Positions 26,447 through 35,085 of a DNA stretch of 64,000 nucleotides are shown here, one piece after another (the stretch's first letter is position 1; each line of letters starts with the position of its first letter). The position numbers were made by a program, and so were the translations under genes. The notes beneath the pieces are model-generated. The model did no database searches, was not told the DNA's origin, and worked only from the letters and a program-made list of their open reading frames with translations. The stretch lies in the NCBI RefSeq assembly GCF_016654115.1, contig NZ_JAEQAZ010000006.1:60424-124423 (forward strand), written 5' to 3'. Source of the DNA: Streptomyces sp. MBT53. Its GTDB lineage: Bacteria > Actinomycetota > Actinomycetes > Streptomycetales > Streptomycetaceae.

Positions 26447-27643
26447 ATGCCCTCCCGCAACGCCTTACCTGCCTTGCTGTCGCTGTCACTCGGCTACTTC
26501 AGCCTGGGGACGATCTCGCTGGCGGTCGTCGGCCTGAACGCTCCGATCGGGGACGACCTGCACGTCCAGCCCGCCTCCGTGGGCATCCTCGTCACCGTCT
26601 TCGCGCTGACCTTCGCCGTCTGCGCGCCCACCGCCCCCATCCTGCTGCGCCGGTGGAACCGCAAACGCGTCCTCCTCGTCGGCATCGGGCTCCTCACGGT
26701 CGGCGCCGCGCTCGGTGCGGTGGCGCCCAACTACGGCTTCCTGACGGTCACTCGGGTCCTCGCCGCGATGGGCGCCGCCGTCTTCGGGCCGGGCGCCTCG
26801 GCGGCCGGCGCGCTCATCGTCCCGGCGGAGCGCCGGCAGCGGGCGCTGGCCACGGTCTTCGGCGGGATGACGGCCGCCGCCGTGCTCGGGGTGCCGCTGG
26901 CGTCCTTCCTCGGCGGCAGTCTCGGCTGGCGCCCGGCGCTGCTCGGTGTGGCCGCGCTCTCCGCGATCGCCTTCGTGACGGTGTTCGTGTTCGTCCCCGA
27001 GATCCCGGCCGGCGAACCGCCCACCGTGCAGGCCTACCGGGGCGCGTTGCGCACCCCCGCCACCGTGGCCACCGTCTCGACGACCCTCCTCTTCATGGCC
27101 GCCCAGTTCACTGTCTACGGCATCGCCGGCGCCTACCTCAAGGACCGCTTCGACGCGTCCTCCGGGCTGATCTCGGTGACCCTGCTCGCCTTCGGTGTCA
27201 TCGGCGTCGCGGGCAACGCGACCGCGCCGAGGATCGCCGAACGGCTGGGCGGGGAACGGACCGTGGGCCTCGCCGTCATCGGACTCGCGGCGGGCTTCGC
27301 CCTGTTGCTGGTCGCGCCCCACTCCCACGCGGGGTTGGTGTTCTTCGCCTTCTGGGCGTTCTTCAGCCAGCTCTACCAGGCCCCGCAGCAGGCCCGGCTG
27401 GTCGAACTCGTGCCCCTGCAACCGGGGTTGATCCTCGCCCTGAACGCCGCCGCGCTCTACCTCGGGATGAGCCTCGGCAGCTTCATCGGCAGCTCGCTGC
27501 TGCCCGGCGTGGGCGCGGGCCCCATCCCGGCCGCGGCCCTGGGCGTCCTCGTCCTCGCCTCGCTGGCCCATGTGCTGTCCGTCCGGCAGGCGTCGGCGGC
27601 AGCGGCCGCCGAGCAGCCCGCCACACCTGTACACATCAGTTAG
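26447..27643 (+). CDS. MFS transporter, probable drug/metabolite efflux
   Basis: A 398-residue major facilitator with about 12 hydrophobic segments, resembling the AraJ/arabinose-efflux group: LGYFSLGTISLAVVGLNAPI in TM1, LLRRWNRKRVLLVGIGLLT as the TM2-3 loop, and RVLAAMGAAVFGPGASAAG. GAGGAGGTGGCG precedes the start; GTG 26444 is a possible alternative. Codon 7 is TTA (26465-26467), so production is likely tied to bldA and development. It heads a plus-strand group with the SnoaL-like gene and a flavoenzyme, consistent with export of a pathway product. Confidence 0.88.
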   Translation: MPSRNALPALLSLSLGYFSLGTISLAVVGLNAPIGDDLHVQPASVGILVTVFALTFAVCAPTAPILLRRWNRKRVLLVGIGLLTVGAALGAVAPNYGFLTVTRVLAAMGAAVFGPGASAAGALIVPAERRQRALATVFGGMTAAAVLGVPLASFLGGSLGWRPALLGVAALSAIAFVTVFVFVPEIPAGEPPTVQAYRGALRTPATVATVSTTLLFMAAQFTVYGIAGAYLKDRFDASSGLISVTLLAFGVIGVAGNATAPRIAERLGGERTVGLAVIGLAAGFALLLVAPHSHAGLVFFAFWAFFSQLYQAPQQARLVELVPLQPGLILALNAAALYLGMSLGSFIGSSLLPGVGAGPIPAAALGVLVLASLAHVLSVRQASAAAAAEQPATPVHIS

Positions 27644-27665
27644 ACCAGTCAGTCAAGGAGAACTC

Positions 27666-28040
27666 ATGAGCAGCCACCAGGTCCACTTCGTCAGCGAATA
27701 CCTGGAGACCGTCTGGAACCAGGGGCAGACCGACCTGGCCGGCAAGTACCTGGCCGCGGACCTCATCCAGCACAACCCGAACCTGCCCGACGGTCGCGAA
27801 CCGCTGGTCGAGTTCATCCAGGGCTTCCGCAAGCAGCTGCCCGACGCCCGGTTCGAGATCAAGCGCGCGGCGAGTTCCGGCGACCTGGTTTTCGTCCACA
27901 CCCACTTCCGCGCCACCTCGACGGACCGCGGTTCGGTGGTCGTGGAGATCTTCCGGCTCGAAGGCGGACTGATCGTCGAGCACTGGGACGTCCGCGACGA
28001 GATCCCGGAGACCACGGTCAGCGGACACGACGTCGTCTGA
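27666..28040 (+). CDS. NTF2-like / SnoaL-type ester cyclase family protein
   Basis: A 124-residue alpha+beta barrel protein of the SnoaL/NTF2 superfamily: VSEYLETVWNQGQTDLAGKY, QHNPNLPDGREPLVEFIQ, FVHTHFRAT and IVEHWDVRDEIPE, the last being a strong family mark. Members include polyketide cyclases, isomerases and binding proteins, so the reaction is open. It begins 22 bases after the MFS gene with GGAG upstream and is followed by a terminator; an MFS-SnoaL operon is likely. Confidence 0.85.
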   Translation: MSSHQVHFVSEYLETVWNQGQTDLAGKYLAADLIQHNPNLPDGREPLVEFIQGFRKQLPDARFEIKRAASSGDLVFVHTHFRATSTDRGSVVVEIFRLEGGLIVEHWDVRDEIPETTVSGHDVV

Positions 28041-28054
28041 CGCCCCCTCAACTG

Positions 28055-28096
28055 CTGCCGCCCAGAAGGCTCCCGGCCTCCTGGGCGGCAGTTTTT
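28055..28096 (+). terminator. Rho-independent terminator with T-run
   Basis: CTGCCGCCCAG (28055-28065) pairs perfectly with CTGGGCGGCAG (28081-28091) and is followed by five T residues (28092-28096). It ends the MFS-SnoaL transcript before the flavoenzyme gene. Confidence 0.9.
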
Positions 28097-28134
28097 CGTC
28101 CAGTCACAGCGACCAGAAGACGAAGGAGACAGCA

Positions 28135-29757
28135 GTGACACCACCACAACCCGACCGACGCCCGTCCACCGGCCTCACCCGGCGCGGACTCCTCGGCACC
28201 GCCACCGCCACCGCCGCGGGGATCACCGCGGCCGTGATCCCCACCCGCGCCCTCGCCGCCGACAGCGGCACCCCCGGCGCGGTCACCGTCGACGCGGCCG
28301 ACTCCCGCTATCTCGACCTCACCTCCCGCGGCTACAACGCGAGATTCACCGCAGCCCCCGACTCGATCCGCCTCGTCCACACCACCGCGCAGGTCGTGTC
28401 CGTCGTCCAGGAGGCGGTCGACGCCGGCAAACGCATCGGCGTGCGCGGCGGCGGGCACTGCCTCGACGGACTCGTCGACGACCCGGACGTACGGATACTC
28501 GTCGACATGTCGGAGATGGACGCGGTCCGTCACGACCCCGCCCGCCGCGCGTTCCTCGTCGAGGGCGGCGCCACCCTCGGCCACGTCTACCGCACCCTCT
28601 ACCTGGAGTGGGGCGTGTCCCTGCCCGGCGGCACCTGCCCGACCGTCGGCGTCGGAGGCCATGTCACCGGCGGCGGCTACGGCGCGATGTGCCGCCAGTA
28701 CGGTGCAGTCGTCGACCACCTCTACGCCGTCGAGGTCGTCGTGGTCGACGCGACCGGCACCGCACGCGCCGTCGTCGCCACCCGGGAGGCCGACGACCCG
28801 CACCGCGACCTGTGGTGGGCCCACACGGGCGGCGGCGGAGGCACCTTCGGCATCGTGACCCGCTACTGGTTCCGCGCCCCCGACGCCACCGGCACCGACC
28901 CCACGACCCTCCTGCCCAGACCGCCGAAGACCCTCCTGAAGTCGACGGTCGCCATCAAGTGGACCGACCTCACGGAGGCCGCCTTCACCGCGCTGCTCGC
29001 CAACCACGGCACCTGGCACGCCCGCAACAGCGTCGCCGGCTCCTCCTACGACAGCCTCCACAGCGTCCTGATCCTCTACAACCGCGTCCAGGGCAGCCTC
29101 GTCCTCAACACCCAGATAGACGGCACCCGTTCGGACGCCTCGGCCCTCCTCGACGCCTACGTCACGGCCGTGGTCGGCGGCATCGGCGTCCCGTACACGG
29201 ACGGCCGCTCCTCCTGGCCCTGGCTGAAGACGACCCTCAAGGACCCCTACGACACCGGCCTTTACAACCGCACCAAGTCCAAGGGCGCCTATCTGCGCCA
29301 GGGTTGGTCGCCCGACCAGGCCAGGACGCTCTACGGCTACCTCTCCGACGCCACCTACGACGGGCACGCCGGCATCCTGCTCTACTCCTACGGCGGCAAG
29401 GTCAACACCGTGGCGCCCACGGCCACCGCACTCGCCCAGCGGGACTCGATCCTCAAGGCCAACTTCACGACGTACTGGCCCGATCCGACGCAGGACGACC
29501 GGCACGTGGCCTGGATGCGCGCGCTGTACCGCGACCTGTACGCGGACACCGGCGGAGTGCCAGTGCCGAACGACACCAACGACGGCTCGTACATCAACTA
29601 CCCCGACACCGACCTCACCGACCCGGCCTGGAACACCTCGGGCGTGCCCTGGGGGACCCTCTACTTCAAGGGCAACCTCGCCAAGTTGCGCCAGGTGAAG
29701 GCCACTTGGGACCCGGGCAACGTGTTTCACCACAAGCTGTCCGTCACCGCGAGCTAG
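28135..29757 (+). CDS. Tat-exported FAD-linked oxidase, berberine-bridge type, likely bicovalent flavin
   Basis: A 540-residue oxidase. The N-terminus has a twin-arginine signal (TRRGLLGTATATAAGITA, cleavage after ALA near residue 41). The FAD-binding domain carries RGGGHC with the covalent His at about 108 and GGTCPTVGVGGHVTGGGYG with Cys at about 168, the pair that forms bicovalent FAD in aclacinomycin oxidoreductase-like enzymes. The C-terminus WDPGNVFHHKLS is the berberine-bridge tail. Such enzymes oxidise sugars or secondary metabolites with O2. GTG 28135 has GAAGGAGA upstream. The stop overlaps the next, convergent gene by four bases. Confidence 0.9.
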   Translation: MTPPQPDRRPSTGLTRRGLLGTATATAAGITAAVIPTRALAADSGTPGAVTVDAADSRYLDLTSRGYNARFTAAPDSIRLVHTTAQVVSVVQEAVDAGKRIGVRGGGHCLDGLVDDPDVRILVDMSEMDAVRHDPARRAFLVEGGATLGHVYRTLYLEWGVSLPGGTCPTVGVGGHVTGGGYGAMCRQYGAVVDHLYAVEVVVVDATGTARAVVATREADDPHRDLWWAHTGGGGGTFGIVTRYWFRAPDATGTDPTTLLPRPPKTLLKSTVAIKWTDLTEAAFTALLANHGTWHARNSVAGSSYDSLHSVLILYNRVQGSLVLNTQIDGTRSDASALLDAYVTAVVGGIGVPYTDGRSSWPWLKTTLKDPYDTGLYNRTKSKGAYLRQGWSPDQARTLYGYLSDATYDGHAGILLYSYGGKVNTVAPTATALAQRDSILKANFTTYWPDPTQDDRHVAWMRALYRDLYADTGGVPVPNDTNDGSYINYPDTDLTDPAWNTSGVPWGTLYFKGNLAKLRQVKATWDPGNVFHHKLSVTAS

Positions 29758-30038
29758 ATCCCGTCGATGCTCGCCTGTACCGCTTCGAGCAGCGCGACCA
29801 GGTCGGGGGACCGCTCCCACTCCGCGGCCGTGACCTGCCAGGAGAGACTGTGACCCGTGGCTCCCGGCCGGGCATGGACGATCTCCACGGTCCGCCTCCC
29901 CTTCCGGTCCGGGTCTGTGACGCTCAGATGCAGATTCTGTATGTGGAAGCGGTGGGGGTGACCGCCGAAGACCTCCAGTATCCGGCCGTCGAAGGAGTAG
30001 AACTGAAAGCCGACCCTCGCCGTGATCTCATCGCGCAT
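29754..30038 (-). CDS. Small hypothetical protein
   Basis: A 94-residue soluble protein beginning MRDEITARVGFQFYSFDGR, rich in His and aromatic residues in its first half and ending LVALLEAVQASIDGI. It is predicted as mainly beta strands followed by a C-terminal helix. Its stop overlaps that of the flavoenzyme (CTAG). No family recognised. Coding is supported by length, codon bias and clean fit between neighbours. Confidence 0.65.
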   Translation of the reverse strand: MRDEITARVGFQFYSFDGRILEVFGGHPHRFHIQNLHLSVTDPDRKGRRTVEIVHARPGATGHSLSWQVTAAEWERSPDLVALLEAVQASIDGI

Positions 30039-30101
30039 GGAGGGACCCTATGCACGGTGATCAGCCGGTGGAAAGCACCTCCTGACACCCGGACATGACG
30101 A

Positions 30102-30133
30102 AGCCCCCGCCTCGCGTGCACGAGGCGGGGGCT
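30102..30133. terminator. Strong stem-loop terminator, 13-bp stem
   Basis: AGCCCCCGCCTCG (30102-30114) pairs perfectly with CGAGGCGGGGGCT (30121-30133) across a 6-base loop. It lies just after the end of the minus-strand SDR operon and upstream of the small gene, and would end the SDR transcript. Confidence 0.85.
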
Positions 30134-30152
30134 CGGTGCTGCCGTGGGCCGC

Positions 30153-30989
30153 TCAGCCGCTGAGGTCGGCCGGGAAGGTGACCCCGGTCAACGACTCGCT
30201 CAGCGACCGCAGTTGGGCGCGGGCCTTCTCGTCGTAGGCCTGGGCGCCCGCCCGGGAGCGCTGGGTGCGGTTGAAGTAGGTGCCCGTGACGTCGTCGAGG
30301 GCCGGGTCGGTGATCAGACGCAGGGTGCTGTGCACACCCTCCGCGACCGTGGACTGCGGGGTGAACAGGTTCACCACCATCTTCGTCGGCATGTACGACG
30401 CCGGGTGCAGGGCGTTGGCCGTCACCCCGGTGCCGCGCAGCCGCTCCGCCAGGTCGACGGTCAGGCTGATCTGGGCCAGCTTCGCCTGGCAGTAGGCCTG
30501 CACGCCGTCCCAGTGCCGCTCCAGCATCACATCGCGGAAGTCGATCGGCGCCTGGCCCGCGGAGCTGACGTTGATGATGCGGGCCGGGGCCGAGCGCACC
30601 AGCAGGGGCGCCAGCCGGCAGCTGAGCATGTAGGCCGCCAAGTAGTCGACCTGGAAGGTGAGTTCCAGACCGTCCTGGCTCTCGTGGCGCACCAGCTCGA
30701 CCCCGATGCCGGCGTTGTTCACCAGCGCGTCGAGCCGGTCGTGCGTGGCGAGGATCCGGTCGGCCAGTTTGCGGATGTCCTCCAGCGAGGAGAAGTCGGC
30801 CAGCTCGTAGCTGAGCCTGTCGTTGCCGGTGGACGCGCGCAGTTCGGCCAGCAGCTCCGCGCCCTTGGCCGCGTTGCGGCCGTGCAGGATCAACGACGCC
30901 CCCTGCGCGGCGAGTTCACGGGCCAGCTCACGGCCCATGCCGTCGGTGGCGCCGGTGAGGAGGATGGTCTGGTCGGGGACGGGCCTCAT
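30153..30989 (-). CDS. Short-chain dehydrogenase/reductase (SDR)
   Basis: A 278-residue classical-type SDR. The cofactor loop is TGATDGMG, the NNAG motif is in LVNNAGIG, the catalytic Ser is in INVSSAG and Tyr/Lys in YCQAK. Sequence style resembles retinol-dehydrogenase-like SDRs (LGPFLLT-type region seen as YLAAYMLSCRLAPLL). It would interconvert an alcohol and ketone with NADP. ATG has GGAGAG upstream. It is the last gene of a six-gene minus-strand cluster (34767 to 30153) and may reduce or oxidise an intermediate made by the GMC enzyme. Confidence 0.88.
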   Translation of the reverse strand: MRPVPDQTILLTGATDGMGRELARELAAQGASLILHGRNAAKGAELLAELRASTGNDRLSYELADFSSLEDIRKLADRILATHDRLDALVNNAGIGVELVRHESQDGLELTFQVDYLAAYMLSCRLAPLLVRSAPARIINVSSAGQAPIDFRDVMLERHWDGVQAYCQAKLAQISLTVDLAERLRGTGVTANALHPASYMPTKMVVNLFTPQSTVAEGVHSTLRLITDPALDDVTGTYFNRTQRSRAGAQAYDEKARAQLRSLSESLTGVTFPADLSG

Positions 30990-31006
30990 GGTGGTGCACT
31001 CTCCTG

Positions 31007-31456
31007 TCAGGCGTACGTGGCCAGTTCGTCGGTGGTCTGATCGGTGTAGCCCTGGCTGACCTCGAGCACGATGCCGTCCGGGTCGGAGACCCACACCGTC
31101 CTCCAGCCGGGGATGAACTCGTCGAAGGTCAACGGGCCGAGCAGCGGCTCCAGTTCGCCCTCGGCGGCGGTGAGGAACGCGTCCACGTCGTCGACCTGGA
31201 AGGCGAGATGGCGTGCCGTGCCGGGGTTGGCCGGGCCGTCCTTCGCCGTGGTGAACAGGGCGTCCGCGTCGGTCGCGAACAGCTCCAGATAGACGGGGCC
31301 GTTGCGCAGGAACACCACGCGGACCCCGTCGGCCTCCACCACCCGGGCCCGGGCGAACCCGAAGTGCCGGGTGTAGAAGTCCTCCGTGGCCTTCTGGTCA
31401 CGGCAGTTGAGGCCGACGTGCGACCAGCGCAGGCCGGCCGGGGCGGCGGTCGTCAT
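31007..31456 (-). CDS. VOC superfamily (glyoxalase/dioxygenase fold) protein
   Basis: A 149-residue vicinal-oxygen-chelate protein. Putative metal ligands sit at WSHVGLNCRD (His), ARHLAFQVDD (His) and GIVLEVSQG (Glu), so a divalent metal site looks intact. VOC members include glyoxalases, isomerases, epimerases and ring-cleaving dioxygenases. The gene is tightly packed (17 bases) before the SDR gene and 10 bases after a SnoaL-like gene, so it belongs to the same pathway. Confidence 0.85.
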   Translation of the reverse strand: MTTAAPAGLRWSHVGLNCRDQKATEDFYTRHFGFARARVVEADGVRVVFLRNGPVYLELFATDADALFTTAKDGPANPGTARHLAFQVDDVDAFLTAAEGELEPLLGPLTFDEFIPGWRTVWVSDPDGIVLEVSQGYTDQTTDELATYA

Positions 31457-31466
31457 CGGTGAGCCC

Positions 31467-31838
31467 TCATTTCCCGGTGACCGCGGCGAACGGCACGCTG
31501 TCGTGGAAGTTCGCGAAGTACGTGATGAGGCCGCCGGTCACGTGGAAGTAGTTGCACACCTTCGCCTCGACGGTGATGCCGTCGTGGGTGGTGCCGGTGA
31601 TGTCGGAGACCACCGCGGCCTGCTCGCCGTCCACGACCACGTGCCGGGGCAGGTTGGCGAAGGAGGCGTACATCTCCGGGAAGCCCTTCATCATCTCCCG
31701 GAGGGTCTCGCGGCCCTCGACGTGTCCGGCGAGCTGCTCGTCCATGGTCTGGTCGATGGCGAACAGGTCGCACCAGGCGTCCCACTCGCCGGAGTTGGCA
31801 AGCCGGTAGTACGTGTCGACCACTTCTCGGGTGTTCAT
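31467..31838 (-). CDS. SnoaL-like / NTF2-fold protein
   Basis: A 123-residue single-domain SnoaL-like protein: MNTREVVDTYYRLANSGEWD at the start, LFAIDQTMDEQLAGHVEGRE in the middle, and a C-terminal FHVTGGLITYFANFHDSV strand pair. Catalytic residues cannot be fixed from sequence alone. It sits between the tandem-SnoaL gene and the VOC gene in the minus-strand cluster. Confidence 0.85.
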   Translation of the reverse strand: MNTREVVDTYYRLANSGEWDAWCDLFAIDQTMDEQLAGHVEGRETLREMMKGFPEMYASFANLPRHVVVDGEQAAVVSDITGTTHDGITVEAKVCNYFHVTGGLITYFANFHDSVPFAAVTGK

Positions 31839-31879
31839 GCGCCCGTCCTTTCCGGTTGCTGTCTGGGGTGCGGGAACGG

Positions 31880-32698
31880 TCAGGGGAGCGGCACGCCGAC
31901 CTGGCGCATCAGGCCGGCCGTGTCGGCCTGCACCCAGCGTTCGACGACCTTGCCGTCCTCCAGCCGGTAGACCTCGAGGCTGGTCCAGGAGACCTCCTTG
32001 CCGGTCGGCTCCTGGCCGAAGAACGGGGCGATGTGCCGGCCGTGGAAGGTGATGTGCATGATCACCTTGTCCGGCGAGGCCGGGTAGAGCGCGTCGAGGT
32101 GCACGCTGAAGTCGAGCCCGTCGTACGCGCCCTGGATGATCCCCTTCAGCTCCTCAAGGCTCTCGCAGCTCCACGCCGGGTTGTTGTCGTGGAACGTCGG
32201 CCCGAACAGGTCGTCCAGGGCGTCCAGGCGGCGCTGGTTGACGGCGTCGCTGACCTGCTGGACGACGGCCAGGTTCGAGGCGTCCGAGGAGATCTGTTCG
32301 CGCAGTCCGAGCATGTCGTCCTGTGCCCACCGCTCCACGAACAGGCCGTCCTGGACCCGCCAGATCTCGGTGGTGGACCACTCCACCTTGCGGCCGGTGG
32401 GCGGGAGGCCGAGCAGTTCGCCGAGGTGGGTGCCGGTGAGTTTGACCCGGGTCAGGACCCGGTCCTCGCCGAGCGCCGACAGTTCCTCCAACTCGCCCTT
32501 GAGATCAAGGGTGTTGTAGGCCCCGCGGAGCGCCTCCAGGTAGGAGTCGAGGCCGGTGATGTCGAACCCGGGGTGGTGGTCGGTGAAGTCGGCGGCGATG
32601 ACCCGGGGGATCTCCGCCTGGTCGCCGGCGTTGAACGCGTCGAGGAAACGTCGGTACAGGTTCAGGTTCTCCTGCTGGGACTGGTCGAGGTCGGACAT
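31880..32698 (-). CDS. Ester cyclase with two fused SnoaL domains
   Basis: A 272-residue protein formed by two SnoaL repeats. Domain 1 (about 10-130) has FTDHHPGFDITGLDSYLEAL and ends TEIWRVQDGLFVERWAQDD; domain 2 (about 145-265) has FHDNNPAWSCESLEELKGI and ends LEVYRLEDGKVVERWVQAD. Both keep the family H/E and W positions. Most SnoaL proteins are single-domain and dimerise, so this fusion looks like a built-in dimer. It lies 10 bases after the GMC oxidoreductase gene. Confidence 0.85.
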   Translation of the reverse strand: MSDLDQSQQENLNLYRRFLDAFNAGDQAEIPRVIAADFTDHHPGFDITGLDSYLEALRGAYNTLDLKGELEELSALGEDRVLTRVKLTGTHLGELLGLPPTGRKVEWSTTEIWRVQDGLFVERWAQDDMLGLREQISSDASNLAVVQQVSDAVNQRRLDALDDLFGPTFHDNNPAWSCESLEELKGIIQGAYDGLDFSVHLDALYPASPDKVIMHITFHGRHIAPFFGQEPTGKEVSWTSLEVYRLEDGKVVERWVQADTAGLMRQVGVPLP

Positions 32699-32708
32699 GG
32701 TGCATCCC

Positions 32709-34328
32709 CTAGCTCAAGTGGACGTCGGACAGGGACGGTTCGGAGAGAGCCGGGACGGCTGCCGCGCGGACGAACGCCGCGGCACGCTCGCCGATCATGA
32801 CGCTGGGCGCGTGCGTGTTGCCGGCGGTGATCGACGGCATCACCGACGCGTCCGCGACCCGCAGTCCCGCGATGCCGTGCACGCGCAGCTCGGGGTCCGT
32901 GACGGCGTCGGCGCCCGTGCCCATCCGGCAGGTGCCGGCCGGGTGCCACAGGGTGGTCGCGTTGGTGGCGACGTACCGGCGCAGTTCGGCGGGCCCGGTG
33001 ATGTCCTTGCCGGGGCCCAGCTCGTCGCCGCGGAACGCGTCGAAGGCGCGGGTGGCGGCCAGCTCGCGCGCCAACTCCACGCCCCGCACCAGGACTTCGA
33101 GGTCGGCGGTGGAGGTGAGGTAACCGGCGCTGATGACGGCGTTGGACTGCGGGTCGGCGTCGCGCAGCCGCACCCGGCCCCGGCTCTGCGGTCGCAGCGC
33201 GATCGGCGCGAAGGTGAAGCCGGGACCCTCCCACTGGTCGGCGGGGGCGTCGGCCGGCAGGAACTTGATGGGGCCGAAGGTGAATTGGAGGTCGGGGGAG
33301 TCCTCCGGGCCGGCCTCGCGGGTGTGGGTGAACAGCCCCGCCTCGGACAGCAGCGCGCCGTCCGGGTGCTCCTGGAGCGACTGGTAGCAGATGGGTGTGA
33401 ACAGGTGGTCCTGCAGTCCGGCGCCGACCCCCGGCAGATCCTGGACACAACGGATGCCGTGCTCCCGCAGGTGCGCGGCCGGACCGATGCCGGACAGCAT
33501 GAGCAGCTTCGGCGTCTCGAACGCCCCGGCGGACACGATGACTTCGCTCTCGGCGCGCAACTGCCGCCGCTCGCCGTCGTGGACGTACTCGACGCCCGTG
33601 ACCCGAGTCCCGTCCAGCAGCAGCCGGGTGACCAGGGTGTCCGTCAGCACGGTCAGGTTGGAACGGTCCAGGGCCGGGCGCAGATAGGCGTCGGCGGTGC
33701 TGCACCGGTGGCCCGCGTCGTCGCGGAACGTCTGGTACAGGAAGCCGAAGCCCTCCTGGCGGGCGCCGTTGTAGTCCCCGTCGGCGTCCGTGGCGTACCC
33801 GAGTTCACCGGCGCCTTCGACGAACGCCCGCGCGATGGGGGAGGGCCGGTCGAGCTGCCGCACCCGGACGGGACCGCCCGCGCCGCGGAACGAGTCGGCG
33901 CCGCCCGAGTAGTCCTCGGCCAGCCGGAAGAACGGCAGTACCTCGTCGTACGACCATCCGGTGGCGCCCTCGGCGACCCAGCGGGTGTAGTCGTGGCGGC
34001 TGCCGCGCACCCACATCAGGGCGTTGACGGAACTGCATCCGCCGACGACCTTGCCGCGGGCCACGGGGACCCGGCGGCCCTCCATGCCCGCCTCGGACTC
34101 GGTGACGTAGCCCCAGTCGATCTCGCTCCGCCACTCGGCGGTGAGCAGCGAGAGGACCGAGGCGGCGTCGGCCCGGTGGATCTCGGGGCGCTCGTCCCAG
34201 CCGCCCGCCTCCAGCAGGACCACGGTCGTGGACGGGTCCTCGGTCAGGCGGGCCGCGACCGCGCAGCCGGCCGAGCCGGCGCCGACGACGATGTAATCGG
34301 CCCCGAGGGGCAGCGACTTCGACGGCAT
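32709..34328 (-). CDS. GMC family FAD oxidoreductase (choline dehydrogenase/alcohol oxidase-like)
   Basis: A 539-residue flavoenzyme. The FAD dinucleotide fold is YIVVGAGSAGCAVAARL near the N-terminus, followed by VVLLEAGG. The GMC signature ARGKVVGGCSSVNAL and the active-site pair LWHPAGTCRMG (His) and ITAGNTHAP (Asn/His) are present. GMC enzymes oxidise alcohols to aldehydes or ketones. ATG at the complement of 34326-34328 is chosen because GGAGG lies five bases upstream; a TTG 12 bases further is unlikely. It sits between SnoaL-like genes and is divergent from the PfpI operon. Confidence 0.92.
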   Translation of the reverse strand: MPSKSLPLGADYIVVGAGSAGCAVAARLTEDPSTTVVLLEAGGWDERPEIHRADAASVLSLLTAEWRSEIDWGYVTESEAGMEGRRVPVARGKVVGGCSSVNALMWVRGSRHDYTRWVAEGATGWSYDEVLPFFRLAEDYSGGADSFRGAGGPVRVRQLDRPSPIARAFVEGAGELGYATDADGDYNGARQEGFGFLYQTFRDDAGHRCSTADAYLRPALDRSNLTVLTDTLVTRLLLDGTRVTGVEYVHDGERRQLRAESEVIVSAGAFETPKLLMLSGIGPAAHLREHGIRCVQDLPGVGAGLQDHLFTPICYQSLQEHPDGALLSEAGLFTHTREAGPEDSPDLQFTFGPIKFLPADAPADQWEGPGFTFAPIALRPQSRGRVRLRDADPQSNAVISAGYLTSTADLEVLVRGVELARELAATRAFDAFRGDELGPGKDITGPAELRRYVATNATTLWHPAGTCRMGTGADAVTDPELRVHGIAGLRVADASVMPSITAGNTHAPSVMIGERAAAFVRAAAVPALSEPSLSDVHLS

Positions 34329-34353
34329 GACAGCCTCCAAAAGGTGACGGGAA

Positions 34354-34767
34354 TCAGATCGCGGCCGGCTCGCCGACCCGGTAGTCGACGATCAGCGGGC
34401 GGGCGCCCGGCGTGGACCGCTCCAACTGCCACTTCTGGTTGATCCGGAAGGACGAGACGGTGCCGTCGGCGGTGGACTTGGCGGTCCACACCACCGTGAC
34501 GTCGACGTCGATCCGGGTGCCCTCCTCGTGCGTGGTGACCTTCTCCACGGTGTGGCTCTGGTCGGTGTAGGCCTCGCCGACGGCCGTGTACCAGTCGAGG
34601 AAGTCCGCGTGGCTGTAGAGGGTCCGCTCCGGGAAGGCCATCACCAGGCCCTTGTCGGTGACGAAGGGCAGCAGCTCCTCGACCGGCGCGTGCGCGCTCA
34701 GCAGGTCGTACCAGCGCTGCACGAACTCGGCGATCTCCCGGTCGGAGCCGGTCTGTTCGCTCGGCAT
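34354..34767 (-). CDS. SnoaL-like / NTF2-fold protein
   Basis: A 137-residue NTF2-fold protein and first gene of the minus-strand cluster. Segments EIAEFVQRWYDLLSAHAPVE and LYSHADFLDWYTAVGEAYTD form the helices; VDVTVVWTAKS and FRINQKWQLERS form the sheet. It is distinct from the other four SnoaL-type domains in the region, so divergence of function is likely. GMC starts 25 bases downstream. Confidence 0.8.
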   Translation of the reverse strand: MPSEQTGSDREIAEFVQRWYDLLSAHAPVEELLPFVTDKGLVMAFPERTLYSHADFLDWYTAVGEAYTDQSHTVEKVTTHEEGTRIDVDVTVVWTAKSTADGTVSSFRINQKWQLERSTPGARPLIVDYRVGEPAAI

Positions 34768-35085
34768 GTGTGTCTCCGCTCATCGGGGTTCCGCTCCCGG
34801 GGTCCGGAAGCGGCACGGGTCCGATGACCCCACATCCGCGCCCGCCCGGTCCGCTCGTGCGCGCGGACCGGCCGCACTGTGCGAAGTCGCGGCCCGAGCT
34901 GCGGCAACTCCCGTCGTACGCCGGTGGGTTCACGGGACGAAGACCGATGGCCACAACATGCCGTAGTGCGTTCGGCCACTTGAGGATGTGCCGCGACCCG
35001 GGCGCCCCCGACGGCCGGGGCCGACGGCCCCGACGTAGACAGGAATCCGCCAGTTGGCACCGTCCCGCCGAACGGGAGGAACCCC
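34768..35085. promoter_or_regulatory. Divergent control region between SnoaL/GMC cluster and PfpI operon
   Basis: 318 bases without a supported gene. The inverted repeat CCGGTCCG / CGGACCGG is present at about 34838-34864, and a GGCCGGGGCC-rich palindromic stretch occurs near 35018-35035. Promoters for both operons should be here; I could not pick one with confidence. Confidence 0.35.
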
